A DNA stretch of 64,000 bases from DASVCN01 sp040905665 (GTDB lineage: Bacteria; Deinococcota; Deinococci; Deinococcales; Trueperaceae). Positions 1 through 6,966 of the stretch are shown piece after piece (within the stretch, counting starts at the first letter, position 1; each line of letters begins with the position of its first letter). The translations under genes were made by a program, and so were the position numbers. The notes beneath the pieces were generated by a model, which was not told the origin of the DNA, did no database searches, and saw only the letters and a list, made by a program, of their open reading frames with translations. The stretch is taken from NCBI GenBank assembly GCA_040905665.1, contig JBBDRD010000031.1, positions 1 to 64,000 of the forward strand, given 5' to 3'.

Positions 1-326
1 ACAACCTGTTCGAGCACCTCGCCTGCGCCGATGCCGCCGTGGTGCAGGGCGGCCTAAGCACCACGATGGAGCTGGTGGCCTCCCGGCGACCATTCGTGTA
101 CTTCCCGCTCCGCAACCACTGGGAGCAGATCCATCACGTGACCGCCAGGCTTAATCGGTACGGCGCCCACCCACCGCTGGACTACGCCGCAACGGATCCA
201 GAGACGCTCGCCGCCGCCCTCGAAGGGATCCTGGATAGTCCCGTCGCATACAGGTCGGTGCCGGGCGACGGCGCGTCGAGAGCCGCCACCCGGATCGCGA
301 GCCTGCTCGGTCCGCCGCGTTCGTAA
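1..326 (+). CDS. Glycosyltransferase, C-terminal end (partial)
   Basis: The frame is open from the left edge, so only about 108 C-terminal residues are present. The segment GGLSTTMEL followed by RPFVYFPLRNHWEQIHH matches the nucleotide-sugar binding C-terminal Rossmann lobe of GT28/GT1-type glycosyltransferases (MurG/UGT-like), where a GG-S/T-x(2)-E motif and a downstream acidic or Gln residue contact the donor sugar nucleotide. It ends in TAA and is followed by a repeat-bearing intergenic region. The acceptor and donor cannot be judged from this fragment. Confidence 0.6.
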   Translation, partial: NLFEHLACADAAVVQGGLSTTMELVASRRPFVYFPLRNHWEQIHHVTARLNRYGAHPPLDYAATDPETLAAALEGILDSPVAYRSVPGDGASRAATRIASLLGPPRS

Positions 327-373
327 CCGAGCGAGCCCGACGCATGGCGTTCCCGCAACGACCCGGTGCCAAC

Positions 374-481
374 GATGAACGGAGGACGGGCGATGGAGGA
401 CCGATGAACGGAGGGCCGGCGAAGGAGGTCTGATAGACGGAGGACCGATAGACGAGGACCGATGAACGGAGGACCGATGCG
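374..481. repeat. Degenerate tandem repeat with GGAGGACCGAT core
   Basis: About seven imperfect copies of a roughly 15-bp unit, consensus GATGAACGGAGGACC, run head to tail with small indels (units start near 374, 390, 403, 420, 432, 447 and 461). Every unit carries a Shine-Dalgarno-like GGAGG and most carry an ATG, so on the plus strand the array reads as serial ribosome-binding-site/start modules. It lies between the glycosyltransferase gene and the secreted propeller gene. No open frame supports a protein here. Confidence 0.7.
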
Positions 482-581
482 TTGAGCAAGGCTGGGCTTC
501 CCTCCCACGGAGGGCGCAGAACGGCACCTTCCAAAGAACGAGTGCCACCAACCAAAGAACCGACATCACAAAGGAGCATCC

Positions 582-1859
582 ATGGCAACAAAGCGCTTGT
601 TACGAATCCCGCACCTTCGGCACGTCCTGATGCTGCTCGCGGCATTGTGCTTGGTTCATCTCGCTTCGGCTCAATCATCTGAGGCCGGAGCAAATGCGGA
701 GAGGCCGGGCCTCATTTTCGTCGACTACCGCAATATGGGAAATGGGCCGGACGGGTTGGCTCTCATCGACCTCGATCCCGAGTCGGAGCGCTTCGGCGAA
801 ATCGTGCAGAACGTGGAGATGGGCGTCGGCGTCCTTCCGCACCACCTCTACTTCAACCATGACCAAAGCAGGGTCTACAACACCGCTTTGGGCGGCGCGC
901 ACCTCTACGAAATCCTCCTCGAGTACGACCGTGGCGGCACGCCAACCATTACTTCCGTCGAGCCTATCGACACCGGCGACAACATCGTGGGCGAAGATCT
1001 CTACTTCACGCGAGACGGCAGCCGCTTCTACATGACCTTCCTGGGTGGCCTGGGTGGCGACCAGGGTGGCTCCGTCGGGGTATTCGATGCGCGGTCCAAT
1101 GAGCTCATTACTTCCATTGCCGCATCCATCCCGGAGGATCCCGCCTCTGGACAGCCTTTCATCATGTACCCACACGGCATTTCCGCCAATGAGGATCTCG
1201 GACTGCTCATGGTGACATCCACGATTCATCCGGACTTGACCACGGGCGTCGGAAACACCGTCACCACTATCGACTTCGAGACGGATGAGGCGATCGCAAC
1301 TCACCTCGTCGGCGCGAGCTATGACGAAACCACCGCGCCGGTCGAGGTGCTGATGCTCCGCGATGGGCTGCCTCCCTATGCACTCACGACGGCGATGCTC
1401 GGTGGTGACATCTGGGTCGCCGCTTACGACGAGAACGCGCAGAGTTACGGCGAGTTCCAAAAGGCCATCGAGGGCGATGACTTCGGCGTGGCTTGGCCGC
1501 TCAAGTTGTACATCCACACCGGTCGACAAGATGAAGCGGAGCTCTACGTCAGCTTCGCCAGTCCCGGCGTCGTCCACGTCTACGGGCTCGAGAATCTCCC
1601 TGAGCTGACGCTGAAGCGGACGCTCCCTGCCGCAGCGGGTGCGCACCACCTGGTGTTCTTCACCACAGCTTCTGGACGCGAGGTGATGGTGGTTCAGAAC
1701 AACCTGTTGAACCTCGACGAGTTCAACGAAGGCAGCCTGATGGTGGTAGACATCCACACGGGTGAGGTACTCGCTACCCTTCATCTGCCAGCGGAACATG
1801 GCCTCATGCCCGAGTCCATCGAATCGGCTTACGGGCATGGCCACGACTATCGCCACTGA
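582..1859 (+). CDS. Secreted beta-propeller protein (YncE/selenium-binding-like)
   Basis: 425 residues. The start ATG has a clear AAAGGAG eight bases upstream. Residues 1-30 form a Sec signal peptide (hydrophobic LMLLAALCLVHLASAQ), so the product is exported. The rest is repeated blades with the pattern of YncE/SBP56-like seven-bladed propellers: PHHLYFNHDQSRVYN, GEDLYFTRDGSRFYMT, YPHGISANEDLGLLM, GAHHLVFF and a last blade MVVDIHTGEVLATLHL. Recurrent His residues at equivalent blade positions (PHH, PHG, AHH) and a His-rich tail (GHGHDYRH) suggest metal binding, but no catalytic motif can be assigned. It appears monocistronic, with a strong hairpin 32 bp after the stop codon. Confidence 0.6.
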   Translation: MATKRLLRIPHLRHVLMLLAALCLVHLASAQSSEAGANAERPGLIFVDYRNMGNGPDGLALIDLDPESERFGEIVQNVEMGVGVLPHHLYFNHDQSRVYNTALGGAHLYEILLEYDRGGTPTITSVEPIDTGDNIVGEDLYFTRDGSRFYMTFLGGLGGDQGGSVGVFDARSNELITSIAASIPEDPASGQPFIMYPHGISANEDLGLLMVTSTIHPDLTTGVGNTVTTIDFETDEAIATHLVGASYDETTAPVEVLMLRDGLPPYALTTAMLGGDIWVAAYDENAQSYGEFQKAIEGDDFGVAWPLKLYIHTGRQDEAELYVSFASPGVVHVYGLENLPELTLKRTLPAAAGAHHLVFFTTASGREVMVVQNNLLNLDEFNEGSLMVVDIHTGEVLATLHLPAEHGLMPESIESAYGHGHDYRH

Positions 1860-1891
1860 GAGCTCCAACGTAGTTTCATAGAACTCGGTGA

Positions 1892-1928
1892 GCTGCGAAA
1901 AGATCGATCGTATCGGTCTTTTCGCAGC
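1892..1928 (+). terminator. Long hairpin downstream of propeller gene
   Basis: Arms 1892-1908 (GCTGCGAAAAGATCGAT) and 1912-1928 pair over 17 bp with a single T-G wobble and a 3-base loop. It starts 32 bp after the propeller stop codon. There is no T-run afterwards, so it may act as a 3' stabiliser or a factor-dependent terminator, and it could also be a protein-binding dyad. Confidence 0.5.
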
Positions 1929-2140
1929 GTCAGCCGGTGAACTCGGCGGTCCATGCCGAGGGATCGATCGTTTCTGCAGTCCGAGGGCTCAGTCGTTTCT
2001 GCATCTGCTGTCGCGGCCAACGCGACAAGAATGCCCCATTAAAAAGCCTTCAGCATTATCTGATACCTTCTCGCTCGACCTTCGCTATTTCTGATTGAGT
2101 CACTGCCTCTTCCATCTATGAGGCATCGTAAGTGCTCTCT

Positions 2141-2403
2141 GTAAAGTTCGTATAAATTCGAAGACCTCCGTGAGTGAGCTGACCGAAGATCCTGGCTCTT
2201 CCGGGCTTAGGCCGAGGGCCGAAGAACTTCTGCAACTCCTTGCTCACGATCCCTACGAGAAGCCGCCTCCCTTTCAGAAGCTGATCGGCGATCTTGCGGG
2301 AGCGTACTCGCGACGAATCAACATCCAACACCGCTTGGTGTATCAGGTGTTGGACGAAGCGAGGGTCGTGAAGGTTCTGCGACTGTGGAGCCATTACGAA
2401 TAG
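2141..2403 (+). pseudogene. Txe/YoeB-family toxin, 5' end disrupted
   Basis: The C-terminal three quarters of a YoeB/Txe mRNA-interferase toxin is intact: KLIGDLAGAYSRRINIQHR continues to LVYQVLDEA and ends in WSHYE, keeping the family's Arg and the C-terminal His-Tyr. The expected first strand (VKFVY) is readable at 2141-2152 but in another frame, and a stop follows at once, so a small deletion near 2152-2155 separates it from the body. No ATG precedes VKFVY. Translation could restart at GTG 2170, giving a 77-residue protein without strand 1, probably inactive. No antitoxin gene lies upstream. A second relic of the same family lies at 24234-24365. Confidence 0.65.
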
Positions 2404-2405
2404 GT

Positions 2406-2445
2406 GACTTACCCCACGGCTGAAGTCGGGGACTTCTCAGGTCGT
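2406..2445. mobile_element. Possible IS200/IS605 end remnant
   Basis: The sequence CCCCACGGCTGAAGTCGGGG followed by ACTTCTC resembles the subterminal hairpin found at the right end of many IS200/IS605 elements (consensus like CCCACGGCTGAAGCCGTGGG). Here the stem has decayed, leaving CGGC-TGAA-GTCG plus two outer pairs. No transposase or TnpB remnant is visible nearby, so this would be a solo end. The identification rests on memory of the motif. Confidence 0.35.
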
Positions 2446-2516
2446 TGGGGAGAAGCATCCTTCAACACCTCGCTGATGGGCATGCCCTGCCCTAATAACC
2501 TTGAGGCCGTCCTTGA

Positions 2517-2651
2517 TGCGGGCGAGAGGGTGTGGTTTGACCATCGCCAAGCACTACGTCGAGCGGCAGGGGGGGGCGTGTCGGAGTGAGCAGCGACGTC
2601 GGGAAGGGGAGTCGCTTCTGGTTCATGCTACCCGCCGAGGTAGACAGTTGA
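2517..2651 (+). pseudogene. Histidine kinase ATPase-domain relic
   Basis: Only the last ~40 residues of a HATPase_c domain remain. GCGLTIAKHYVERQGG (the G2 box) is in one frame, and VGVSSDVGKGSRFWFMLPAE, the usual kinase C-terminus, is in another, ending at TGA 2649-2651. The frame change coincides with a run of eight G residues at 2569-2576, a classic slippage site. No upstream kinase sequence exists, so the gene is truncated as well as frameshifted. Confidence 0.6.
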
Positions 2652-2707
2652 GGCGCTGGCCACGCTGTGCGCCCCTGCTCTGGTCAGTTACCATCGCCGG
2701 CGGGCGA

Positions 2708-3130
2708 TCAAGGGATATGGACGGTGGAAACGCCCATGAGGTTAGCCACGCGGCACTGTGTCTCATCGGCGCTCACCAAGGTCAAACCCTCAAACTGGAC
2801 GATGCCGAGATGCAGGGCGTCCCCAGCTCGGAGCCCGTTGTCAAAAGTCAGCGCTCGCTGTCCCAAGAGGAAATGATCCGCTATGATGCCGATCTCGATG
2901 TACTTTCCCTGAGCGCGATCCAGTTCATAGTCGTCTAGAACCTGCTGGGCAGCTTGCCGGCTGAGCTTGTCTTGCCGCACGCTAAGCGCCACGGCACTCT
3001 TGATCTCTAACGTCACCCAGGGACTCACCACGATATCGGCCGGGTCCTTGGCCACTTCGGCTGTAGCCCTCGAGCTACGAGGTTCGCTCACATAAAGGCT
3101 AACGACGACGCTGGTGTCGAAGTACCTCAG
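2708..3130 (-). CDS. PIN-domain ribonuclease toxin (VapC-like)
   Basis: A PIN-fold ribonuclease of about 140 residues. The acidic residues expected in the active site are visible: Asp in RYFDTSVVV at the N-terminus, Glu in VTLEIKSA, Asp in RAGDALHLG and Asp in LVSADE. The conserved N-terminal strand is only included if translation begins at the CTG at 3130-3128, which overlaps the TGA of the antitoxin (CTGA); the first ordinary start, GTG 3091, would remove the catalytic Asp. The order antitoxin then toxin with overlap is typical of type II modules. The toxin would cleave RNA unless sequestered by the 3127-3360 product. Confidence 0.8.
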   Translation of the reverse strand: MRYFDTSVVVSLYVSEPRSSRATAEVAKDPADIVVSPWVTLEIKSAVALSVRQDKLSRQAAQQVLDDYELDRAQGKYIEIGIIADHFLLGQRALTFDNGLRAGDALHLGIVQFEGLTLVSADETQCRVANLMGVSTVHIP

Positions 3131-3360
3131 TAGCGTTCCAGTTGCCGGGCCCGAAGGACCGGGTTCTCATCCAGAGCGACATCCAAGCGCTCCCGCCTCT
3201 GCGTGAGCTCCTCTGGATCGAAAAGCTTGCGAGGCTTGGCGGACACGAGCTTCACGATAGCTTCGCCGTTACGGACGACGACTATATCCTCGCCTTGCTC
3301 GGCTCGCGTAAGCATCTTGGCAAGGTGCTGCCGAAGATCTCTTACGTTGACTTCCCTCAT
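3127..3360 (-). CDS. Phd/YefM-type antitoxin
   Basis: 77 residues starting MREVNVRDLRQHLAKMLTRA, followed by GEDIVVVRNGEAIVKLVS. This is the DNA-binding N-terminal domain of Phd/YefM/VapB antitoxins. The charged tail (ELTQRRERLDVALDENP) would wrap the PIN toxin. The stop codon overlaps the toxin start, so the two are co-translated. Phd-type antitoxins usually repress their own promoter, and the perfect inverted repeat at 3401-3419 lies about 40 bp upstream of the start and is one candidate operator. Confidence 0.8.
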   Translation of the reverse strand: MREVNVRDLRQHLAKMLTRAEQGEDIVVVRNGEAIVKLVSAKPRKLFDPEELTQRRERLDVALDENPVLRARQLERY

Positions 3361-3382
3361 GGCTTGACTGCACTCCTCCTGT

Positions 3383-3419
3383 TTGACAGCGCGCTACGAT
3401 GTGTACAAGTAATGTACAC
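3383..3419. promoter_or_regulatory. TTGACA box and perfect 7-bp inverted repeat
   Basis: Between the divergent antitoxin and padR genes lies GTGTACA-AGTAA-TGTACAC (3401-3419), a perfect dyad. It sits where a -10 box would fall for the plus-strand TTGACA at 3383-3388. The pattern ATGT/ACAT with a short spacer resembles known PadR operators. It could equally serve the toxin-antitoxin promoter on the other strand. Confidence 0.5.
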
Positions 3420-3489
3420 GCCGGGAAACTCTACGTCAATAGCATCTTGCCGCTCAGGGTGCTACATTCTAATATCGGGAGGCGATATC

Positions 3490-3825
3490 GTGGTTCGAGA
3501 CTTCTTTCTGGGGTTCATCAAGGTCCATATCCTTCACCACGCCGCCGAGCATCCGGTGTATGGCGCCTGGATGATCGAGGAGTTGCACGAGCATGGTTAC
3601 GACTTGTCTCCCGGCACCCTCTACCCGATCCTCCATGCCCTCGAGGGGGAAGGGTTGCTTGTCGTAGAGGAGCGGGTTGTGGAGGGTAAGCGCCGTAAGT
3701 ATTACAGCGCCACGGGTGCTGGTCGTGAGGCTTTGGTTGAGGCGAAGAAGAAGATCCGGGAGCTCACTGAGGAAGTGCTGGAGGCCGAGCCGGAGCCGTC
3801 CAGCGCCCTCGCACGAGAGGATTGA
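3490..3825 (+). CDS. PadR-family transcriptional regulator
   Basis: About 111 residues from GTG 3490, which has a GGGAGGC ribosome-binding site. The winged-helix PadR core is plain: FIKVHILHHAAEHPVYGAWM, then the recognition region DLSPGTLYPILHALEGEGLL and the wing VVEGKRRKYYSATGAGREAL, with a short C-terminal dimerisation helix. It lies 84 bp upstream of chrA on the same strand, an arrangement seen for other PadR-ChrA pairs (established context), so it probably represses its own operon until chromate or another signal appears. The dyad at 3401-3419 is its likely operator. Confidence 0.85.
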   Translation: MVRDFFLGFIKVHILHHAAEHPVYGAWMIEELHEHGYDLSPGTLYPILHALEGEGLLVVEERVVEGKRRKYYSATGAGREALVEAKKKIRELTEEVLEAEPEPSSALARED

Positions 3826-3909
3826 AGCCGGTGACACGAGGTCTAAGTTGCAGCGAAAACCTGCAGGGAGCGGAATTGATATTGGCCGAGCGAAGAGTAA
3901 CGGACGACC

Positions 3910-5136
3910 GTGAGTGACGTTGACTCCACCGTAATGTCTGCCAGTGAACCTCGTGGAAGCTTCTTCGAAGTGCTGGCTGTCTTCACCAAGCTCGGTCTCA
4001 CCTCGTTCGGGGGGCCCGTGGCGCACTTGGGCTACTTCCACGACGAGTTGATCGAGCGGCGGAAGTGGATGGACGAGGAGAGTTATGCCGATCTGGTCGC
4101 TCTCTGCCAGTTCCTTCCTGGTCCGGCCAGTTCCCAGGTAGGTATCGGACTGGGGATCAGCCGTGCCGGAATACCAGGAGGGTTTGCTGCCTGGTTGGGT
4201 TTCACGCTGCCGTCGGCCCTGGCGCTCATCGCCTTCGCTTTTGGCGTGACGAGCATTGGAGATGTGAGCGAAGCGGGCTGGCTCCAGGGTCTCAAGATCG
4301 TTGCCGTCGCTGTGGTCGCTCACGCAGTCTGGGGAATGGCCACCAAGCTGACGCCGGACAGGTTGCGCGTCACTATCGCCATTGCCGCTGCCATTGTCAC
4401 GCTTGCCTGGGCCACGAACCTCGGTCAGGTGCTGGTCATTGTGCTGGGTGGTCTGGTCGGCTGGGGTTTGCTGGGCGACGCGCCACTCATCCCCAAGAAA
4501 GAGGGCGACTACCGGATCAGGCGTCGCTTGGGTGCAGTCCTGCTGACGCTCTTCTTCGCCCTGCTGGTGGGCCTGCCGTTCATCCGTGAAGCAACGGGGA
4601 GCTTCGGGGTGGCGGTTGCGGATTCCTTCTACCGGGCCGGCTCGCTGGTGTTCGGGGGTGGTCACGTGGTGCTGCCGCTGCTTCAGGCGGAGGTGGTACC
4701 ACCGGGCTGGATAGACAACGAGACGTTCATCGCTGGTTACGGCGCGGCCCAGGCGGTTCCGGGACCACTCTTTACCTTTTCCGCTTACCTGGGGGCGGTG
4801 ATGCAATCGGGTCTGGCCGGCGTGTCCACGGCGCTGATCGCCCTGGTGTCCATCTTCGTGCCGTCGTTCCTGCTGCTCATCGGGGTACTGCCGTTCTGGG
4901 AGCGGCTCAGGGCAATGTCGCCAGTGCAGGCCGCGCTCAGGGGCATCAACGCGGCAGTCGTCGGCATCCTCCTGGCCGCTCTCTACGACCCCGTGTGGAC
5001 GAGCGCCATCTTCACCGCCTCCGATCTCGCGATCGCCCTTGCCGCCTTCGTGCTCCTGGCCTTTTGGAAGTGGCCCGCCTGGCTGGTCGTAATCCTCAGC
5101 GCCCTCACAGCAGCAGGAGTCCAGGCGTGGCTCTAG
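3910..5136 (+). CDS. chrA: Chromate efflux transporter ChrA
   Basis: 408 residues, the usual size of a two-domain (long-chain) ChrA. Both homologous halves are present: the first with TSFGGPVAHLGYF and LCQFLPGPASSQVG, the second with SLVFGGGHVVLPLL and AAQAVPGPLFTFSAYLGA. About ten to twelve hydrophobic segments cross the inner membrane. ChrA proteins export chromate using the proton motive force. The start is GTG 3910, downstream of padR, which probably controls it. A second, decayed chrA lies at 31447-31739. Confidence 0.9.
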   Translation: MSDVDSTVMSASEPRGSFFEVLAVFTKLGLTSFGGPVAHLGYFHDELIERRKWMDEESYADLVALCQFLPGPASSQVGIGLGISRAGIPGGFAAWLGFTLPSALALIAFAFGVTSIGDVSEAGWLQGLKIVAVAVVAHAVWGMATKLTPDRLRVTIAIAAAIVTLAWATNLGQVLVIVLGGLVGWGLLGDAPLIPKKEGDYRIRRRLGAVLLTLFFALLVGLPFIREATGSFGVAVADSFYRAGSLVFGGGHVVLPLLQAEVVPPGWIDNETFIAGYGAAQAVPGPLFTFSAYLGAVMQSGLAGVSTALIALVSIFVPSFLLLIGVLPFWERLRAMSPVQAALRGINAAVVGILLAALYDPVWTSAIFTASDLAIALAAFVLLAFWKWPAWLVVILSALTAAGVQAWL

Positions 5137-5138
5137 AT

Positions 5139-5345
5139 GGCGCCGAGGGGGTTCGGAGCGGCCTCGATGATTCGGTGCTTCGAGACTTGCGCCGCGGTCG
5201 CCTGACACTGTTCTTTCGCCACGCTCAGACGGAAGACGGCACAGACAGCGACCCGGTGGACCTCGCGGACTGCTCGACGCAACGCAGCCTGAACAACGTA
5301 GGACAACAGCAGGCAGAAACGCGCGCCGACGTGCTCAGGACTCCG
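5139..5345 (+). pseudogene. Histidine-phosphatase family relic (N-terminal part)
   Basis: Directly after chrA the frame encodes RLTLFFRHAQTEDGTDSDP then VDLADCSTQRSLNNVGQQQA. This is the signature N-terminus of a phosphoglycerate-mutase-like family with RHA(E/Q)T and the GTD-DPVDLADC-TQR-L motif. Homology stops near 5345, so about two thirds of the protein, including the second catalytic His, is missing. The frame runs on as noise. The remaining stretch to 5456 shows no other gene. Confidence 0.5.
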
Positions 5346-5456
5346 TCGCATCCACCATCGCTTGGCGGCGAGCGGGAGCGCAATCGCGTTGACCCAGGCA
5401 ACTACCCCCCCCACACCCGCCTCGGCTTGAGGCGTCGTAGTTCATTATGCCAGCGC

Positions 5457-6680
5457 CTACCGCACCTCGTCCGGCTCCGCCAGGCGGTAGCTGGTGCTGC
5501 GCCCACCCCCCGGGTTCTGCACGAGGACACCGCGCTCGAGCAGCTCCTTGATGTCACGCAACGACGTGTCGGTCGAGCATTTCGCCAGCTTGGCGTATTT
5601 CGAGCTCGTCAGCTTGCCCTCAAAGCCGTCGACCAGGCGGTTGACCACGCGACGTTGCCGCTCGTTCACCGGCCGGCGGTTGATCCGCTCCCACAGCCTT
5701 GCCTTGCTCAACACAATTGCTAGCGCATTCTCGGCACCCAGCAAGGCGCGATGCAAGCAGTCGAGGAACCAGCGGAGCCAGGCGGTAATGTCCATGCCAG
5801 CGCGCTGAGCGGATTCAAGTGCCAGGTAGTACTCCTTGCGCTCGAGCTCGATCTGCGCCGACATGCTGTAGAAACGCTCTTTCGTGCCGTCAGCGCGGGT
5901 GAGCGCCAAGTCGGCAATCGCGCGTGCTATCCGGCCGTTGCCGTCCTCGAAGGGGTGGATGGTAACGAACCAGAAGTGGGCGACGCCCGCCTTGAGCACC
6001 GGATCCATAGTTGCTGGTTCGTTGAACCAGTCCAGGAAGCGCGTCATCTCCAGTTCCAGGCGCTCAGCGGCGGGCGCCTCGAAATGAACCCGCTCACTAC
6101 CTATCGGTCCCGACAAGACCTGCATAGGGCCCGCGTCGGGTGTACGCCAGGCCCCGACCATAATCCTCCGCAGCCCAGTGCGGCCCGTCGGGAATAGTGC
6201 GGCGTGCCAGGCGAACAGGCGCTCGCGCGTCAAGGGCGCCTCGGAACGCCGGGTAGCGTCGATCATCATATCTACTACCCCATCCACGTCGCGGCTGCTT
6301 CGCAAGAGGCCGGAAGCGTCGAGGCCCAATCTGCTCGCGATGGAAGATCGCACCTCGTCGCGGTCGAGCTTCTCACCCTCGATCGCGGAAGAGGTAACCA
6401 CCTCGTCGGTCAGCGCCGTTAGGCTTGCCTCGGTGCGCAGCTCAAAACCGAGGCCCTCCATCCTTCCCAGCAGCAGGCCCTGCTGGTAACGAACCTCCGC
6501 AAGGGGGGCAGCGAGCGCGGCGTCGTCCCAGGTCAATTCAGGCCAATCGGGCCGCTGGTGTATGAAACTCCTAATTTTCGCTCCTCCTGCGGTGATTATA
6601 CAGACCTGCACCGATTCGAGGGTATTTATCGTCGCACAATGTGCGGTTATTAAGGGCGTTATTCCCCGTATAGCCAGCAA
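5457..6680 (-). CDS. Fic-family AMP transferase (Fic/DOC)
   Basis: Up to 407 residues. The Fic active-site loop HPFEDGNGRIAR is intact, with the catalytic His and the ATP-phosphate binding DGNGR. An N-terminal inhibitory helix TSSAIEGE is present, placing it in the class II self-inhibited Fic proteins with a winged-helix C-terminus (residues ~330-400, KYAKLAKCSTDTSLRDIKEL). Such proteins AMPylate target proteins, and the inhibitory Glu blocks productive ATP binding. The start is unsure: homologues begin near KIRSFIHQRPDWPEL, which follows AGGAGGA with no ATG, GTG or TTG in position. Upstream choices are GTG 6611 or ATG 6680, and a TATAAT at 6600-6595 lies downstream of both. Confidence 0.85.
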   Translation of the reverse strand: MLAIRGITPLITAHCATINTLESVQVCIITAGGAKIRSFIHQRPDWPELTWDDAALAAPLAEVRYQQGLLLGRMEGLGFELRTEASLTALTDEVVTSSAIEGEKLDRDEVRSSIASRLGLDASGLLRSSRDVDGVVDMMIDATRRSEAPLTRERLFAWHAALFPTGRTGLRRIMVGAWRTPDAGPMQVLSGPIGSERVHFEAPAAERLELEMTRFLDWFNEPATMDPVLKAGVAHFWFVTIHPFEDGNGRIARAIADLALTRADGTKERFYSMSAQIELERKEYYLALESAQRAGMDITAWLRWFLDCLHRALLGAENALAIVLSKARLWERINRRPVNERQRRVVNRLVDGFEGKLTSSKYAKLAKCSTDTSLRDIKELLERGVLVQNPGGGRSTSYRLAEPDEVR

Positions 6681-6966
6681 CTATGGGGACCAAGCGGTAG
6701 CCAGAGCAGAGAGTCGGTGACCCTCACGTTCCGGCAAACGAACCTGGCGGCTGCGCTGTGTCGTGTTTATGAGCCCATCTGCTGCCTCTGCTTAAGCAAA
6801 CTTTCGGCAGGGATCCCATAGTTCTGATGCAGTGCAGTAATCATCCTCAGGGTGAGCGACCTCCCTTCACCTGGTTAGGGCTTTCCCAGTTCGCCTTGAG
6901 CACCTCCCGGTACCATGCAAGCGTTGGCTGCTCGGCGTCTCCGTGCTCCGGGTAAGATAGTTCCCC

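Noticed and set aside
374..481. CRISPR-like array
   Set aside because: Units are only ~15 bp, directly adjacent, with no spacers and no cas genes in the window.
675..1868. Long open frame on the minus strand opposite the secreted propeller gene
   Set aside because: It is the antisense of a gene with signal peptide, ribosome-binding site and propeller motifs. The minus-strand product has no recognisable domain; GC-rich third positions create such frames.
3469..5208. 579-codon minus-strand frame opposite padR and chrA
   Set aside because: It covers two clear genes on the other strand and its product is low-complexity Arg/Gly/His-rich sequence typical of antisense frames.
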